Assembly: GCA_002352105.1 (NCBI GenBank)
Contig: DEHV01000047.1
Location: 59,021 to 123,020, forward strand
From: Chitinophagaceae bacterium UBA2791
GTDB lineage: Bacteria > Bacteroidota > Bacteroidia > Chitinophagales > Chitinophagaceae
Length of the DNA: 64,000 bases
Direction: 5' to 3'
Shown: in pieces, positions 33,470-42,140 of the stretch
How positions within the stretch are numbered: the first letter of the stretch is position 1
How the letters are laid out: the number at the start of each line of letters is the position of its first letter
Translations under genes and position numbers: made by a program
The notes under the pieces: generated by a model
Database searches by the model: none
Seen by the model: only the letters and a program-made list of their open reading frames with translations
Told to the model about the DNA's origin: nothing

Positions 33470-34429
33470 TTAATTGTTCGATTTGAACAGGCTGCTGACG
33501 AATTCATGTTTATTAAATATGAGCAGATCTGTCATTTTTTCGCCGACGCCGATAAACTTGACAGGTATCTTGAATTGGTTGGCAATGGCCAGTACCACGC
33601 CTCCTTTAGCCGTTCCATCCAATTTGGTAACCGTGATGGCGGTCACTTCCGTGGCTGCGGTAAATTGTTTGGCCTGCTCCAGCGCATTTTGCCCGGTTGA
33701 GCCATCCAGGACCAATAGTACTTCATGAGGCGCGTCGGGTATTATTTTACTCATCACGCGTTTTATTTTAGACAGTTCGTCCATCAGATGCGCTTTGTTG
33801 TGCAGACGGCCTGCAGTATCGATGATGACCACGTCCACTCCTTTTGCCACTCCGCTTTGCACGGCATCGAATGCTACGGAAGCGGGATCAGAGCCCATGG
33901 GTTGTTTTACGATAGGAACGCCTACGCGCTCGCTCCAGATGGTTAGCTGGTCTACCGCCGCCGCCCTGAAAGTATCTGCCGCGCCCAGTAAAACGGATTT
34001 TCCGGCCTGCTTAAAGTTATGCGCCAGTTTTCCGATGGTGGTGGTTTTACCGGCTCCATTGACGCCCACAACAAGGATCACATAAGGTTTGATAGGAAGA
34101 TCGCTGGTAAACGTGTATGCACCGGCGGGAGGATCGGTAAGCGTAGCTTCTATTTCTTCCTGAAGTATATTATTTAATTCACTTACATTCAAATATTTAT
34201 CTCTTGCAACGCGCTTCTCTATCCGGTCTATGATCTGTACGGTTGTATCGATGCCCACGTCAGCGCCTACAAGAGCCGATTCAAGATCATCCAGCACTTC
34301 CTCATCGATAGTGGTCTTGCCGACGACCGCCTTGCTGATCCTGGATAAAAAGCCTTCTTTGGTTTTCTGAAGCCCCTGATCGAGACTTTCCTTTTCCTTT
34401 TTCCCAAATAGCTTGTCAAAGAATCCCAT
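33470..34429 (-). CDS. ftsY: Signal recognition particle receptor FtsY
   Basis: A 319-residue SRP-GTPase that docks SRP-ribosome complexes at the inner membrane. The NG domain has GVNGAGKTTTIGKLA (G1), DTFRAAAVDQLTIW (insertion box), DTAGRLHNKAHLMDEL (G3) and TKLDGTAKGG (G4). The acidic A domain of E. coli FtsY is missing; the protein begins with a short basic helix (MGFFDKLFGKKEKES). It is the last of the rpmB-rpmG-DUF4295-ftsY series. Confidence 0.96.
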   Translation of the reverse strand: MGFFDKLFGKKEKESLDQGLQKTKEGFLSRISKAVVGKTTIDEEVLDDLESALVGADVGIDTTVQIIDRIEKRVARDKYLNVSELNNILQEEIEATLTDPPAGAYTFTSDLPIKPYVILVVGVNGAGKTTTIGKLAHNFKQAGKSVLLGAADTFRAAAVDQLTIWSERVGVPIVKQPMGSDPASVAFDAVQSGVAKGVDVVIIDTAGRLHNKAHLMDELSKIKRVMSKIIPDAPHEVLLVLDGSTGQNALEQAKQFTAATEVTAITVTKLDGTAKGGVVLAIANQFKIPVKFIGVGEKMTDLLIFNKHEFVSSLFKSNN

Positions 34430-34503
34430 AGCTGTGATTTATCATAAAAATACAAAAGCCGTTCTCTTCAGAACAGCTTTTATCCATGTACTTACATATC
34501 CAA

Positions 34504-34677
34504 TTACTTTTGACTCAGGAACTGCTTTACTTTATCCTTGTGTAAGATAGCTTCCTTGAAAGTGTAGGCGCCTGTTTTAGGGCTTCGAACTGCGCGGATC
34601 ACCTTTGTCCAGTTCTTAGCTTCAGCAGCAGCTTTCTGGTCTTTAGACTTAATCGCGGTTTTTGCTTGCTTTGCCAT
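34504..34677 (-). CDS. DUF4295 small basic protein
   Basis: A 57-residue, strongly basic protein: ATG at 34677, MAKQAKTAIKSKDQKAAAEA, then a Trp-containing core and FKEAILHKDKVKQFLSQK at the end. This is the DUF4295 family found in Bacteroidota between rpmG and ftsY. Composition and position suggest ribosome association, but no function is established to my knowledge. It lies 67 bases after rpmG and 74 bases before ftsY on the same strand. Confidence 0.85.
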   Translation of the reverse strand: MAKQAKTAIKSKDQKAAAEAKNWTKVIRAVRSPKTGAYTFKEAILHKDKVKQFLSQK

Positions 34678-34744
34678 ATAAATGTTTTGAAAATGTTTTA
34701 ATCATTAACCGGGGCATGCAGGAATAATATCCCTGCCCGGCCGC

Positions 34745-34927
34745 TTATTTAATTTCTTTATGAACGGTATATTTCTTCAGGATGGGATTGTATTTTTTCA
34801 ATTCCAGCCTTTCAGGCGTATTTTTTTTATTCTTGGTGCTGATATAGCGGCTTGTGCCCGGCTGTCCGCTTGTTTTATGTTCGGTACATTCTAAGATTAC
34901 CTGCACCCTGTTGCCTTTTTTTGCCAT
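34745..34927 (-). CDS. rpmG: 50S ribosomal protein L33
   Basis: A 60-residue L33 (VILECTEHKTSG...RYISTKNKKNTPERLELKKYNP...YTVHKE). The second cysteine of the first CxxC is replaced by His and the second CxxC by other residues, so this is the zinc-free (C-) form. It lies 36 bases after rpmB, as usual in the phylum. Confidence 0.96.
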   Translation of the reverse strand: MAKKGNRVQVILECTEHKTSGQPGTSRYISTKNKKNTPERLELKKYNPILKKYTVHKEIK

Positions 34928-34963
34928 TGTTTAAAATTTAAATGTAATTGTTCCGTGCGCGGT

Positions 34964-35200
34964 TTAGATCTTATGCCCCTTTGCTCTAAGTTCTTTTACC
35001 ACCGTATATAAACCGTTCTTATTGATCGTACGGATACCTTCTGTTGATAGTTTTAGCGTGATCCACCTGTCCTCTTCTGCCAGAAAAAAGCGTTTGGTCT
35101 GCAAATTGGGCAGAAAACGGCGTTTTGACTTGATATTAGAATGGGAAACCGTATTTCCGGATATGGGCGCTTTACCTGTGATCTGACATACTCTCGACAT
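34964..35200 (-). CDS. rpmB: 50S ribosomal protein L28
   Basis: A 78-residue L28: MSRVCQITGKAPISGNTVSHSN at the start, then SKRRFLPNLQTKRFF, and STEGIRTINKNGLYTVV near the end. Only one cysteine of the zinc-binding set remains, so this too is a C- form. First gene of the rpmB-rpmG-DUF4295-ftsY operon, with a clear promoter just upstream. Confidence 0.96.
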   Translation of the reverse strand: MSRVCQITGKAPISGNTVSHSNIKSKRRFLPNLQTKRFFLAEEDRWITLKLSTEGIRTINKNGLYTVVKELRAKGHKI

Positions 35201-35222
35201 GACTTCAAAAAATTTTGGATTG

Positions 35223-35253
35223 CAAAGTTCGTGAATCTAATTGAAAAACCAAA
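35223..35253 (-). promoter_or_regulatory. rpmB operon promoter
   Basis: On the minus strand TTTG (35250-35253), a 19-base spacer, then GAACTTTG (35223-35230), one base from the TAnnTTTG consensus. The predicted start of transcription is about 15 bases before the rpmB ATG. Confidence 0.65.
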
Positions 35254-35448
35254 ATCCAATTTACCCGGAAGCGCTCATTTTTAAAATCTTATTCCCGGCC
35301 GCCGCATGCCGGGTCGGGGACCGCCGCCCCTTATCGCCATGATAACGCACTGGGTTTTTACCCGGGCCTCCGGGCGTTTATCTCAGGTCCCGCGGCATGG
35401 CCGAACGGAAACGGCCGCTTCCTTATCTATTCCTTATCAATTTATTAA

Positions 35449-35479
35449 TTTGAAATTAACCTGCCCTTCCCCATCTTTG
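35449..35479 (+). promoter_or_regulatory. ppk1-ppx-panB promoter
   Basis: TTTG (35449-35452), a 19-base spacer, then CATCTTTG (35472-35479), one base from consensus. The 316-base gap 35201-35516 between rpmB and ppk1 holds these two divergent promoters and a GC-rich central stretch; I see no gene in it. Confidence 0.65.
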
Positions 35480-35516
35480 GCAATAATTCATTAAAGATAT
35501 TAATTCAGCGGGCAAT

Positions 35517-37748
35517 ATGAAGCGGAAGACCATTCCCAGGGATATCAGTTGGCTATCGTTTAACGACAGGGTGCTGCAAGAGGCTTCGGACCCCTCCAAT
35601 CCCCTTAGGGAAAGGGTGAAATTCCTGGGCATATTTTCCAACAATAACGACGAGTTTTTCAGGGTGAGGGTAGCCACCCTGAAGCGGATGGCCGAGTTCG
35701 GGAGCAAGCTTAAAAATATGCACCTCGAGCAGTCGCCTGGCAAGATCCTGGATAAGATACAGCAGATCGTTCTTCAGCAAACCGAGGAATTCAACCGGGT
35801 ATGGGAACAGATCAGGAAGGAAATGGAGAAAGAAAAGATCTTCCTGCTCAATGAAAAGCAGCTCAATAAGGAACAACAACGGTTTGTACAGGTTTTTTTC
35901 GAGGACGATGTACGCTCCAACATCATTCCCCTGATGATCGAAAGCATCCCCCAGCTTCCTTATCTCCGGGAAAAGTCCATCTATCTCAGCGTTGTGCTTT
36001 CCCGGAAGGACGGGCAGCGGAAACGGAAATACGCCATTATTGAAGTGCCGTCCAAAGTGATAGGACGGTTCATTAAGCTCCCCTCTCCTCCGGGCGAACA
36101 CCATATTATATTGCTGGAGGACGTGATCCGGTACAATCTCAGGAGCATATTTTCATATTTTGGATATAACCGGTACGAATCCTGGGTGTTTAAGGTGACC
36201 AAGGACGCGGAGATGGATATCGACAACGATGTATCCACTTCTGTTATCCAGAAAATTGAAAAGGGACTGAAAAACCGTCGCAAGGGCAAGGCTGTTCGTT
36301 TTATATATGATAAGGAGATGGATGCAGGATTGCTCGATTTCCTGATGCGTAAGCTGAACCTTTCCAGCAAGGACAGTATCATCCCCGGAGGCAGGATCCA
36401 TAATTTTAAGCATTTTATGGACTTCCCCGATATCTTTCAAAAAAAAGGGCAGCGGAAAAAGCCATTCCCTCATCCCCTGTTTAAAAATACGGCCAGGGTC
36501 ACCGACACCCTCCTGAAGCAGGATGTCATGCTGCATTTTCCCTATCATTCGTTTAATACCGTGATCGACCTGTTAAGGGAAGCGGCCATAGATCCGGATG
36601 TTACCGCCATAAAGATCACGGCTTATCGCCTGGCTTCTGATTCCAAGATCATCAATGCGCTGATCAATGCCGTACGCAACGGCAAGCAGGTAACGGTGAT
36701 GCTCGAATTAAGGGCTCGTTTCGATGAGGAAGCCAATCTTGAATGGAAGGAGCGGCTGGAAGAAGAGGGCGTAAAAGTGCTGGTCAGCATACCCAATCTG
36801 AAGACGCATGCCAAGTTATGCCTGATCAAAAAAAAGAAGGGCGCCCATTCCCTTTATTATGGTTTTGTGAGCACCGGCAACCTCAACGAAAGAACCGCAA
36901 TGGTATATGGCGATCATTGCCTGCTGACGGCCAATCGCCGGATCATGACGGATATCAATAGGATATTCAACTACCTCGAAAAATGGAAAACCGGCATGAC
37001 GCTCTTAAAGAACTGTTCGTCGCTGATCCCCTGTCCCACCAGTCTGCGCGCTGAAATGCATAAACTGATAAACAAGGAAATAAAAAATGCCAAAAGCGGA
37101 AGGGCGGCGGGCATTATTTTAAAGATGAATTCGCTGTCGGACGAAGAGCTGATAGAAAAATTATATGAGGCGGCGAGGGCCGGCGTACGCATCAAAATGG
37201 TCATCCGGGGAATATGCTGCATGTTTACGGAGAATAAAAAATTCGTTTATCCCATTAAGGCGATCAGTATTGTGGACGAGTACCTGGAACATGCGCGCCT
37301 GTTTATTTTTTACAACGGGGGCGCTGAAAAAGCGTATATTTCCTCCGCAGACTGGATGGTGCGCAACCTGGATCACCGGGTGGAAGCCACCTGCCCCATT
37401 TATGATCCGCGCATAAAGAAAGACCTGATCGATATGATGGATATCCAGTTAAGCGATAATGTAAAAGCCAGGATATTGGATAATGAACTGAGCAATCAAT
37501 ATGCGTCGGCCGTTAAGCCCGGTCATGCATACCCGATGAACCGGAAAAAAGCAAGGGTTGAGAAGACAATAGCTGATAAGGAGCCGCCGCGCAAAATAAG
37601 ATCGCAGCTGGAGATATACCAATACCTCCAGCAGAAGGCGGTTATGGGCTTGCCGCTCCCGGGCAACCCCGGTAAAAAGAACGGCGCCGCAACAAAAGAA
37701 CGCCAGCGCTCCGCCGACCATACCTTAAAAACGACCGATAACGAATGA
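35517..37748 (+). CDS. ppk1: Polyphosphate kinase 1
   Basis: A 743-residue Ppk1, which reversibly polymerises phosphate from ATP. Domain order is N (ISWLSFNDRVLQEASDPSNP), H, C1 and C2. The autophosphorylated histidine lies in KTHAKLCLI (about residue 430) and the second conserved one in LDHRVEATCPIYD (about 621). A basic, Lys/Arg-rich tail of about 70 residues follows the C2 domain. Its stop overlaps ppx by 4 bases (ATGA), so synthesis and degradation enzymes are translationally coupled. Confidence 0.96.
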   Translation: MKRKTIPRDISWLSFNDRVLQEASDPSNPLRERVKFLGIFSNNNDEFFRVRVATLKRMAEFGSKLKNMHLEQSPGKILDKIQQIVLQQTEEFNRVWEQIRKEMEKEKIFLLNEKQLNKEQQRFVQVFFEDDVRSNIIPLMIESIPQLPYLREKSIYLSVVLSRKDGQRKRKYAIIEVPSKVIGRFIKLPSPPGEHHIILLEDVIRYNLRSIFSYFGYNRYESWVFKVTKDAEMDIDNDVSTSVIQKIEKGLKNRRKGKAVRFIYDKEMDAGLLDFLMRKLNLSSKDSIIPGGRIHNFKHFMDFPDIFQKKGQRKKPFPHPLFKNTARVTDTLLKQDVMLHFPYHSFNTVIDLLREAAIDPDVTAIKITAYRLASDSKIINALINAVRNGKQVTVMLELRARFDEEANLEWKERLEEEGVKVLVSIPNLKTHAKLCLIKKKKGAHSLYYGFVSTGNLNERTAMVYGDHCLLTANRRIMTDINRIFNYLEKWKTGMTLLKNCSSLIPCPTSLRAEMHKLINKEIKNAKSGRAAGIILKMNSLSDEELIEKLYEAARAGVRIKMVIRGICCMFTENKKFVYPIKAISIVDEYLEHARLFIFYNGGAEKAYISSADWMVRNLDHRVEATCPIYDPRIKKDLIDMMDIQLSDNVKARILDNELSNQYASAVKPGHAYPMNRKKARVEKTIADKEPPRKIRSQLEIYQYLQQKAVMGLPLPGNPGKKNGAATKERQRSADHTLKTTDNE

Positions 37749-38638
37749 AATTGGCAGCCATCGACATAGGAAGCAATGCGGCGCGCCTGTTGATCTCCGA
37801 AGCGACGGTCAATGACCAGGGCAAGGCGGAGTTTCAGAAATTAAACCTGGTAAGGGTGCCGCTCAGGCTAGGCTTCGACGTGTTTGAGAACAATGAGATA
37901 TCGCCGGAAAAGGAATTGATGATACTGAAGACCATCCAGTCGTACAAACTGCTGACGGATGTTTACCAGGTAGAACGGCTAAAAGCCTGCGCTACTTCCG
38001 CCATGCGCGATGCGCGCAATGCTCCACGGATCATCGAAAGGGTGAAAGCGGAAACGGGCATCTCGATTGAGATCATCTCCGGCGATGCGGAAGCCAGCTA
38101 TATATATGAAAATCATATTGCGGAAAACCTCGATAAACAGCATTCCTATTTGTATATTGACGTTGGCGGCGGAAGCACGGAGCTTACTTTTTTTGCCGAC
38201 GGCCGGTTGGTATTCAAAAGATCTTTTAATATCGGCACGATCCGCTTGCTCAAAAACCAGGTGGAGGAACAGCTATGGGAGGAGATGAAACTTTTCCTGT
38301 CGAGGGAAACGAAGGATCGTCGGCAGGATGTGGTAGCCATCGGCTCCGGCGGAAATATCAATAAGATATTTTCCCTGTCTAAAAGAAAAGAAGGCAAGCC
38401 GCTGCATCTTAACGCTTTGAAAGACTATTACAGCGAATTAAGCAATTCTTCCGTCGGGGAAAGGATCAGTCGGTACAAGTTAAAGGAAGACCGGGCGGAT
38501 GTTATCGTACCCGCGTTGCTGATATATATTAACGTGATGCGCTGGGCCAATATTGAACAGATATTTGTGCCGAAGATAGGACTGGCCGACGGGCTGATAC
38601 AGCATCTGTATGAAGAGGCGGCCGGGGCAAATGCCTGA
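37745..38638 (+). CDS. ppx: Exopolyphosphatase / Ppx-GppA family phosphatase
   Basis: A 297-residue ASKHA-fold phosphatase: AIDIGSNAARLLISE (phosphate 1), IISGDAEASYIYENH, YIDVGGGSTELTFF (phosphate 2) and IGSGGNINKIFSL. It has only the core two domains, shorter than E. coli Ppx or GppA (about 500 residues), as is usual in Bacteroidota. It should hydrolyse polyphosphate, possibly pppGpp too. It overlaps ppk1 and is followed 31 bases later by panB. Confidence 0.93.
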   Translation: MKLAAIDIGSNAARLLISEATVNDQGKAEFQKLNLVRVPLRLGFDVFENNEISPEKELMILKTIQSYKLLTDVYQVERLKACATSAMRDARNAPRIIERVKAETGISIEIISGDAEASYIYENHIAENLDKQHSYLYIDVGGGSTELTFFADGRLVFKRSFNIGTIRLLKNQVEEQLWEEMKLFLSRETKDRRQDVVAIGSGGNINKIFSLSKRKEGKPLHLNALKDYYSELSNSSVGERISRYKLKEDRADVIVPALLIYINVMRWANIEQIFVPKIGLADGLIQHLYEEAAGANA

Positions 38639-38669
38639 ATAAACCAATTGTATTATTTATATTTTAACC

Positions 38670-39485
38670 ATGAGCGTAAACAAAGAGATCAAAAAGATCA
38701 CGACCAATACCATTCAGAAGATGAAAGCCAATGGAGAAAAAATATCCATGCTTACCGCGTATGATTTTTCTTTTGCCCGGCTCTTCGATATGGCGGGAGT
38801 AGATGTGTTGCTGGTGGGCGATTCCGCCTCCAATGTGATGGCCGGCCATGAAACCACGCTCCCAATAACGCTCGACCAGATCATCTATCACGCATCTTCG
38901 GTTATCCGCGGCGTTAACCGGAGCCTGGTGGTGGTAGACCTGCCTTTCGGCTCCTATCAGTCCAACTCCCGCGAAGCGCTTGCTTCAGCGATCCGTATCA
39001 TGAAGGAAACCGGCGCGCATGCGGTGAAGCTGGAAGGCGGCGAAGAAGTGTTGGAGTCGGCCAAGAGAATTCTAGCCGCTGGCGTTCCCGTGATGGGGCA
39101 TCTGGGATTAACGCCCCAATCTATTTATAAATTCGGCACGTATACCGTCAGGGCGAAGGAAGAAGCGGAAGCGGAAAAATTAAAGAACGACGCCCGGCTC
39201 TTACAGGAAGCGGGTTGTTTTGCCCTGGTGTTGGAAAAGATCCCCGCTATCCTGGCTAAGGAGGTATCGGAAAGCCTGGACATCCCCACCATTGGCATCG
39301 GCGCCGGCAAATACTGCGACGGGCAGGTGCTGGTCATGCACGATATGCTCGGCATCAATACCGCTTTCAAGCCCCGGTTCCTCCGGCAGTATCTCAACCT
39401 GGAGCAACAAATAACAGAAGCCGTACAGCAGTATGTAAGCGATGTAAAAGCCAATGATTTTCCCAACGAGCAGGAGCAATATTAA
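38670..39485 (+). CDS. panB: 3-methyl-2-oxobutanoate hydroxymethyltransferase
   Basis: A 271-residue PanB, first enzyme of pantothenate synthesis, adding a hydroxymethyl group from methylene-tetrahydrofolate to ketoisovalerate. Motifs: MLTAYDFSFARLFDMAG, LLVGDSASNVMAGHETTLPIT, VVDLPFGSYQ, GHLGLTPQSIYKFGTY and GIGAGKYCDGQVLVMHDMLG. Complete and normal length. panC is not adjacent; it probably shares the ppk1 transcript. Confidence 0.96.
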   Translation: MSVNKEIKKITTNTIQKMKANGEKISMLTAYDFSFARLFDMAGVDVLLVGDSASNVMAGHETTLPITLDQIIYHASSVIRGVNRSLVVVDLPFGSYQSNSREALASAIRIMKETGAHAVKLEGGEEVLESAKRILAAGVPVMGHLGLTPQSIYKFGTYTVRAKEEAEAEKLKNDARLLQEAGCFALVLEKIPAILAKEVSESLDIPTIGIGAGKYCDGQVLVMHDMLGINTAFKPRFLRQYLNLEQQITEAVQQYVSDVKANDFPNEQEQY

Positions 39486-39618
39486 GGGAGATGCGCAGTT
39501 TACCAAATGTAAAATAAGGAAGGTCCGGGCTGATTGCCTTAAACAGTAGACAAGATATTTACTTATAAACTAGTGATTACTGTATGCGCAGGAAATTGAG
39601 TCGACCCTAGGAGAATAA

Positions 39619-40164
39619 TCAGTCTTTCTCATTGCTGCGCTTAAAGCCAATACGTTCTCGGTAAGTAGGCGCGCTTTGTTTAGCTATCAACTCCTTTAAT
39701 ACCATAAAAATATTTTCAATATCCTTGCTATTGCCGTGTACTTCTTTCTCCAACTTGGCCAATTGCGTCAGTATTTCTTTGTGGGTAAGCGCATATTTCC
39801 GAAGCTTTGTAAATACGCGGATGATCCTAATGTTTACTTCGATTGCTGTTTTGCTGTCTAGAATACCCGATAGCATGGCCACTCCCTGTTCGGTAAACAC
39901 TTTTGGCCGGTACCTCACGCCTCCCCAACTTGAGGTCACAAATTGTGACCTCAAGCGCTCCCACTCCTTTTCGCTCAATGTAAACATAAAGTCTTTGGGG
40001 AATCGTTCTATATTTCTTTTTACGGCTTGATTAAAAACTTTAGTTTCAACTCCGTACATAGCGGCAAGATCCCTGTCCAACATAACTTTCTCTCCCCGGA
40101 TGAGATAAATCCTGTTGAGTATTTTCTGTTCTACGGCCAACACCTGTAGTTCTTTTTTTGACAT
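39619..40164 (-). CDS. ORF6N domain protein
   Basis: A 181-residue protein with an N-terminal ORF6N DNA-binding domain: IYLIRGEKVMLDRDLAAMYG, then FNQAVKRNIERFPKDFMFTL and YRPKVFTEQGVAMLSGIL. A predicted helix with coiled-coil character follows (about 120-165). ORF6N proteins occur in phages and as stand-alone genes in Bacteroidota, with possible regulatory or anti-repressor roles. No other phage gene is adjacent, so this looks like a solitary cargo gene. Function unknown. Confidence 0.85.
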   Translation of the reverse strand: MSKKELQVLAVEQKILNRIYLIRGEKVMLDRDLAAMYGVETKVFNQAVKRNIERFPKDFMFTLSEKEWERLRSQFVTSSWGGVRYRPKVFTEQGVAMLSGILDSKTAIEVNIRIIRVFTKLRKYALTHKEILTQLAKLEKEVHGNSKDIENIFMVLKELIAKQSAPTYRERIGFKRSNEKD

Positions 40165-40339
40165 TGATCGTGTTTTTGAAGGCGTAGTATGAAAGTAAAG
40201 TTGATTTATTATAAAGGAGAGTATTGTTAGCGGCTGATTACCGTTTTTTTATCTCGTTATGGCAGTGTTTTTCGGTGGAATAAGGGTGTTTTCTCTGCTC
40301 GGGAGATAAATGGATGTGTTGGCCGGCCTTCAGGTTGTA

Positions 40340-42028
40340 TTAACGCGCGAGCTGCTCCGCGTATAGCTTTTCGGCATCCAGGACCTGTCCATCTGCGATT
40401 AAGCGCGCTTTTAGTTTTTTATAATCCAGGGTATGCGGCGCTATTCCGCTGTCGATCGCCATTGCCGCTGCCGTTCCGCAGGCCTGTCCCAGCGCCATGA
40501 AGGTAAATTCAATGCGAATGGCCCCATAGGCAATATGGCTGGAAGAAGGACAGGTTGGCGTAAGCAGGTTAACGCATTCAGAAGGTTTCGGATATAGGGA
40601 TTGGTAAGAGATGCCGAAGGGCCGCCAGGTATCGCCTCCGAAGACAAACCCTTCGTTGTAGGCGGCGCCGTCCCGGACGATACGGCGGACGCTATGCACG
40701 TCCGGGGGCCAGAAGGCGACAGCTACCGGGTCGTTCGCAATAACAGGATCTGTTTTCCGCGTGTGGTGTTCGGTGATCACATAGTCCGATCGCATGCGCC
40801 GGGCATCGCGGACATACAGTTGTCGCGGCCAGCCCTCATTGTCCTGGAACTCGTCCGGGCAAAGCCCCCAGGATGCCCATTCCGCCTGGAGTTCGGGCGC
40901 CAGCTTCCCTACTTCTGCGTCGTTCGCCAGGAAATAAAAAAGCCCCTGCGTATAATTCCGGTGATAGTCGTATATCTTTTTTCGCTCTGCATAGTTGCCC
41001 GATGGATAGCCATGGTTCATACCATAGAGGTTATGCGATAGATCGTGCCAGGCGCCGAGATCGGTTTTCCCATTGGGAATGCTCTCGTAGGGGGTATACA
41101 ACTTGCCCCCGGCTTTCAGGTAGCGGAGATAAATTTCGTAATCGCCTCTGTTGTATGCCTCGGGCATGGTAAAAGGCATTCTGTGGAGGCTATCTTTGCA
41201 TAGGCACATGCGGAAGCAGTAGGCCTGAATGCGGCGATCTCCGGCGCCGGGAGTGCCGAGCCGTTCGTCCTGTATGCCGGCAATGACGCCGCTTTTGGGG
41301 TCGCCCGGAATAACATAGGGGTCTACCCTTACCTTAAATTGCGCGTGGGTAGTTTCTTCCCTGATCCCGTTCCGCGTTTCGCCATATATACTGTTCGGTT
41401 CGCGGCCCACCACCGTGCTAACGCCGCTTCTCGCCAGCAGATCGCCTTCGATCGACGCATCAATAAAAACCTTTGCAAAATAGGTCGTTCCCGTTTCTGT
41501 AGAAAGGCTGACGATTCGCTGACCCTCTTTTTTCACCGCTGTGTCCGATTCTGCCAATCGCTCTTGGTAGTATAGTTTTATGGAGTATTCCTCCAGCCAT
41601 TCCCTGATTACCTTTTCAGCCACATGCGGTTCGAAACGCCAGAGCCGGTGATTGGCCAGTCCGTTCCCGATGGCCGAGTCCAACTGCTCCAGGCGACCGT
41701 ACGCTTTCGCGATGCGCCGGTAGAACTCCAGGGCTATCCCGCCTACCGCTACGCTGTTTTTAAAGTCGCCGTGGTTGTCGATATCGGTACCGCCCAATCC
41801 TTCCACATTCATGCCGCCTATATGCGCCGAGGGTTCGATCAGGGCGACGGTCTTGCCCATCCGGGCAAGTTGTATGGCAGCGGCAAAGCCGCCCGATGTG
41901 CCGCCATAGACAACCACATCATAGGTATGGCTATGCCGGTCCTGCGTACCGCAGGATAAGATAACGGTTAAGGACAATACGGATAATATCGTAAAGAGCA
42001 ATGTGGTTTTCCTGAAGCGTATAGGCAT
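40340..42028 (-). CDS. Exported FAD-dependent oxidoreductase (lipoprotein)
   Basis: A 562-residue protein. I chose ATG 42028, giving a lipoprotein signal that ends SLTVILSCGTQ; a 14-residue upstream extension would mask it. The FAD-binding Rossmann motif follows at once: YDVVVYGGTSGGFAAAIQLARMGKTVALIEP. The C-terminal part with GIRIEFTFMALGQACGTAAAMAI is typical of the FAD_oxidored family often annotated as xanthan-lyase-like. Probably acts in the periplasm on a sugar-derived or polyphenolic substrate; unknown. It follows the M14 lipoprotein gene on the same strand. Confidence 0.82.
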   Translation of the reverse strand: MPIRFRKTTLLFTILSVLSLTVILSCGTQDRHSHTYDVVVYGGTSGGFAAAIQLARMGKTVALIEPSAHIGGMNVEGLGGTDIDNHGDFKNSVAVGGIALEFYRRIAKAYGRLEQLDSAIGNGLANHRLWRFEPHVAEKVIREWLEEYSIKLYYQERLAESDTAVKKEGQRIVSLSTETGTTYFAKVFIDASIEGDLLARSGVSTVVGREPNSIYGETRNGIREETTHAQFKVRVDPYVIPGDPKSGVIAGIQDERLGTPGAGDRRIQAYCFRMCLCKDSLHRMPFTMPEAYNRGDYEIYLRYLKAGGKLYTPYESIPNGKTDLGAWHDLSHNLYGMNHGYPSGNYAERKKIYDYHRNYTQGLFYFLANDAEVGKLAPELQAEWASWGLCPDEFQDNEGWPRQLYVRDARRMRSDYVITEHHTRKTDPVIANDPVAVAFWPPDVHSVRRIVRDGAAYNEGFVFGGDTWRPFGISYQSLYPKPSECVNLLTPTCPSSSHIAYGAIRIEFTFMALGQACGTAAAMAIDSGIAPHTLDYKKLKARLIADGQVLDAEKLYAEQLAR

Positions 42029-42140
42029 TCTTTCTGTTTTTAATAAGGGTTCATCGCGGTAATTCTTCATAATTATCTTGGATAAATGATATGGTTTTCG
42101 TTTAGGAATGGTAAACGTAAAATATTTAAATCATTTTGAA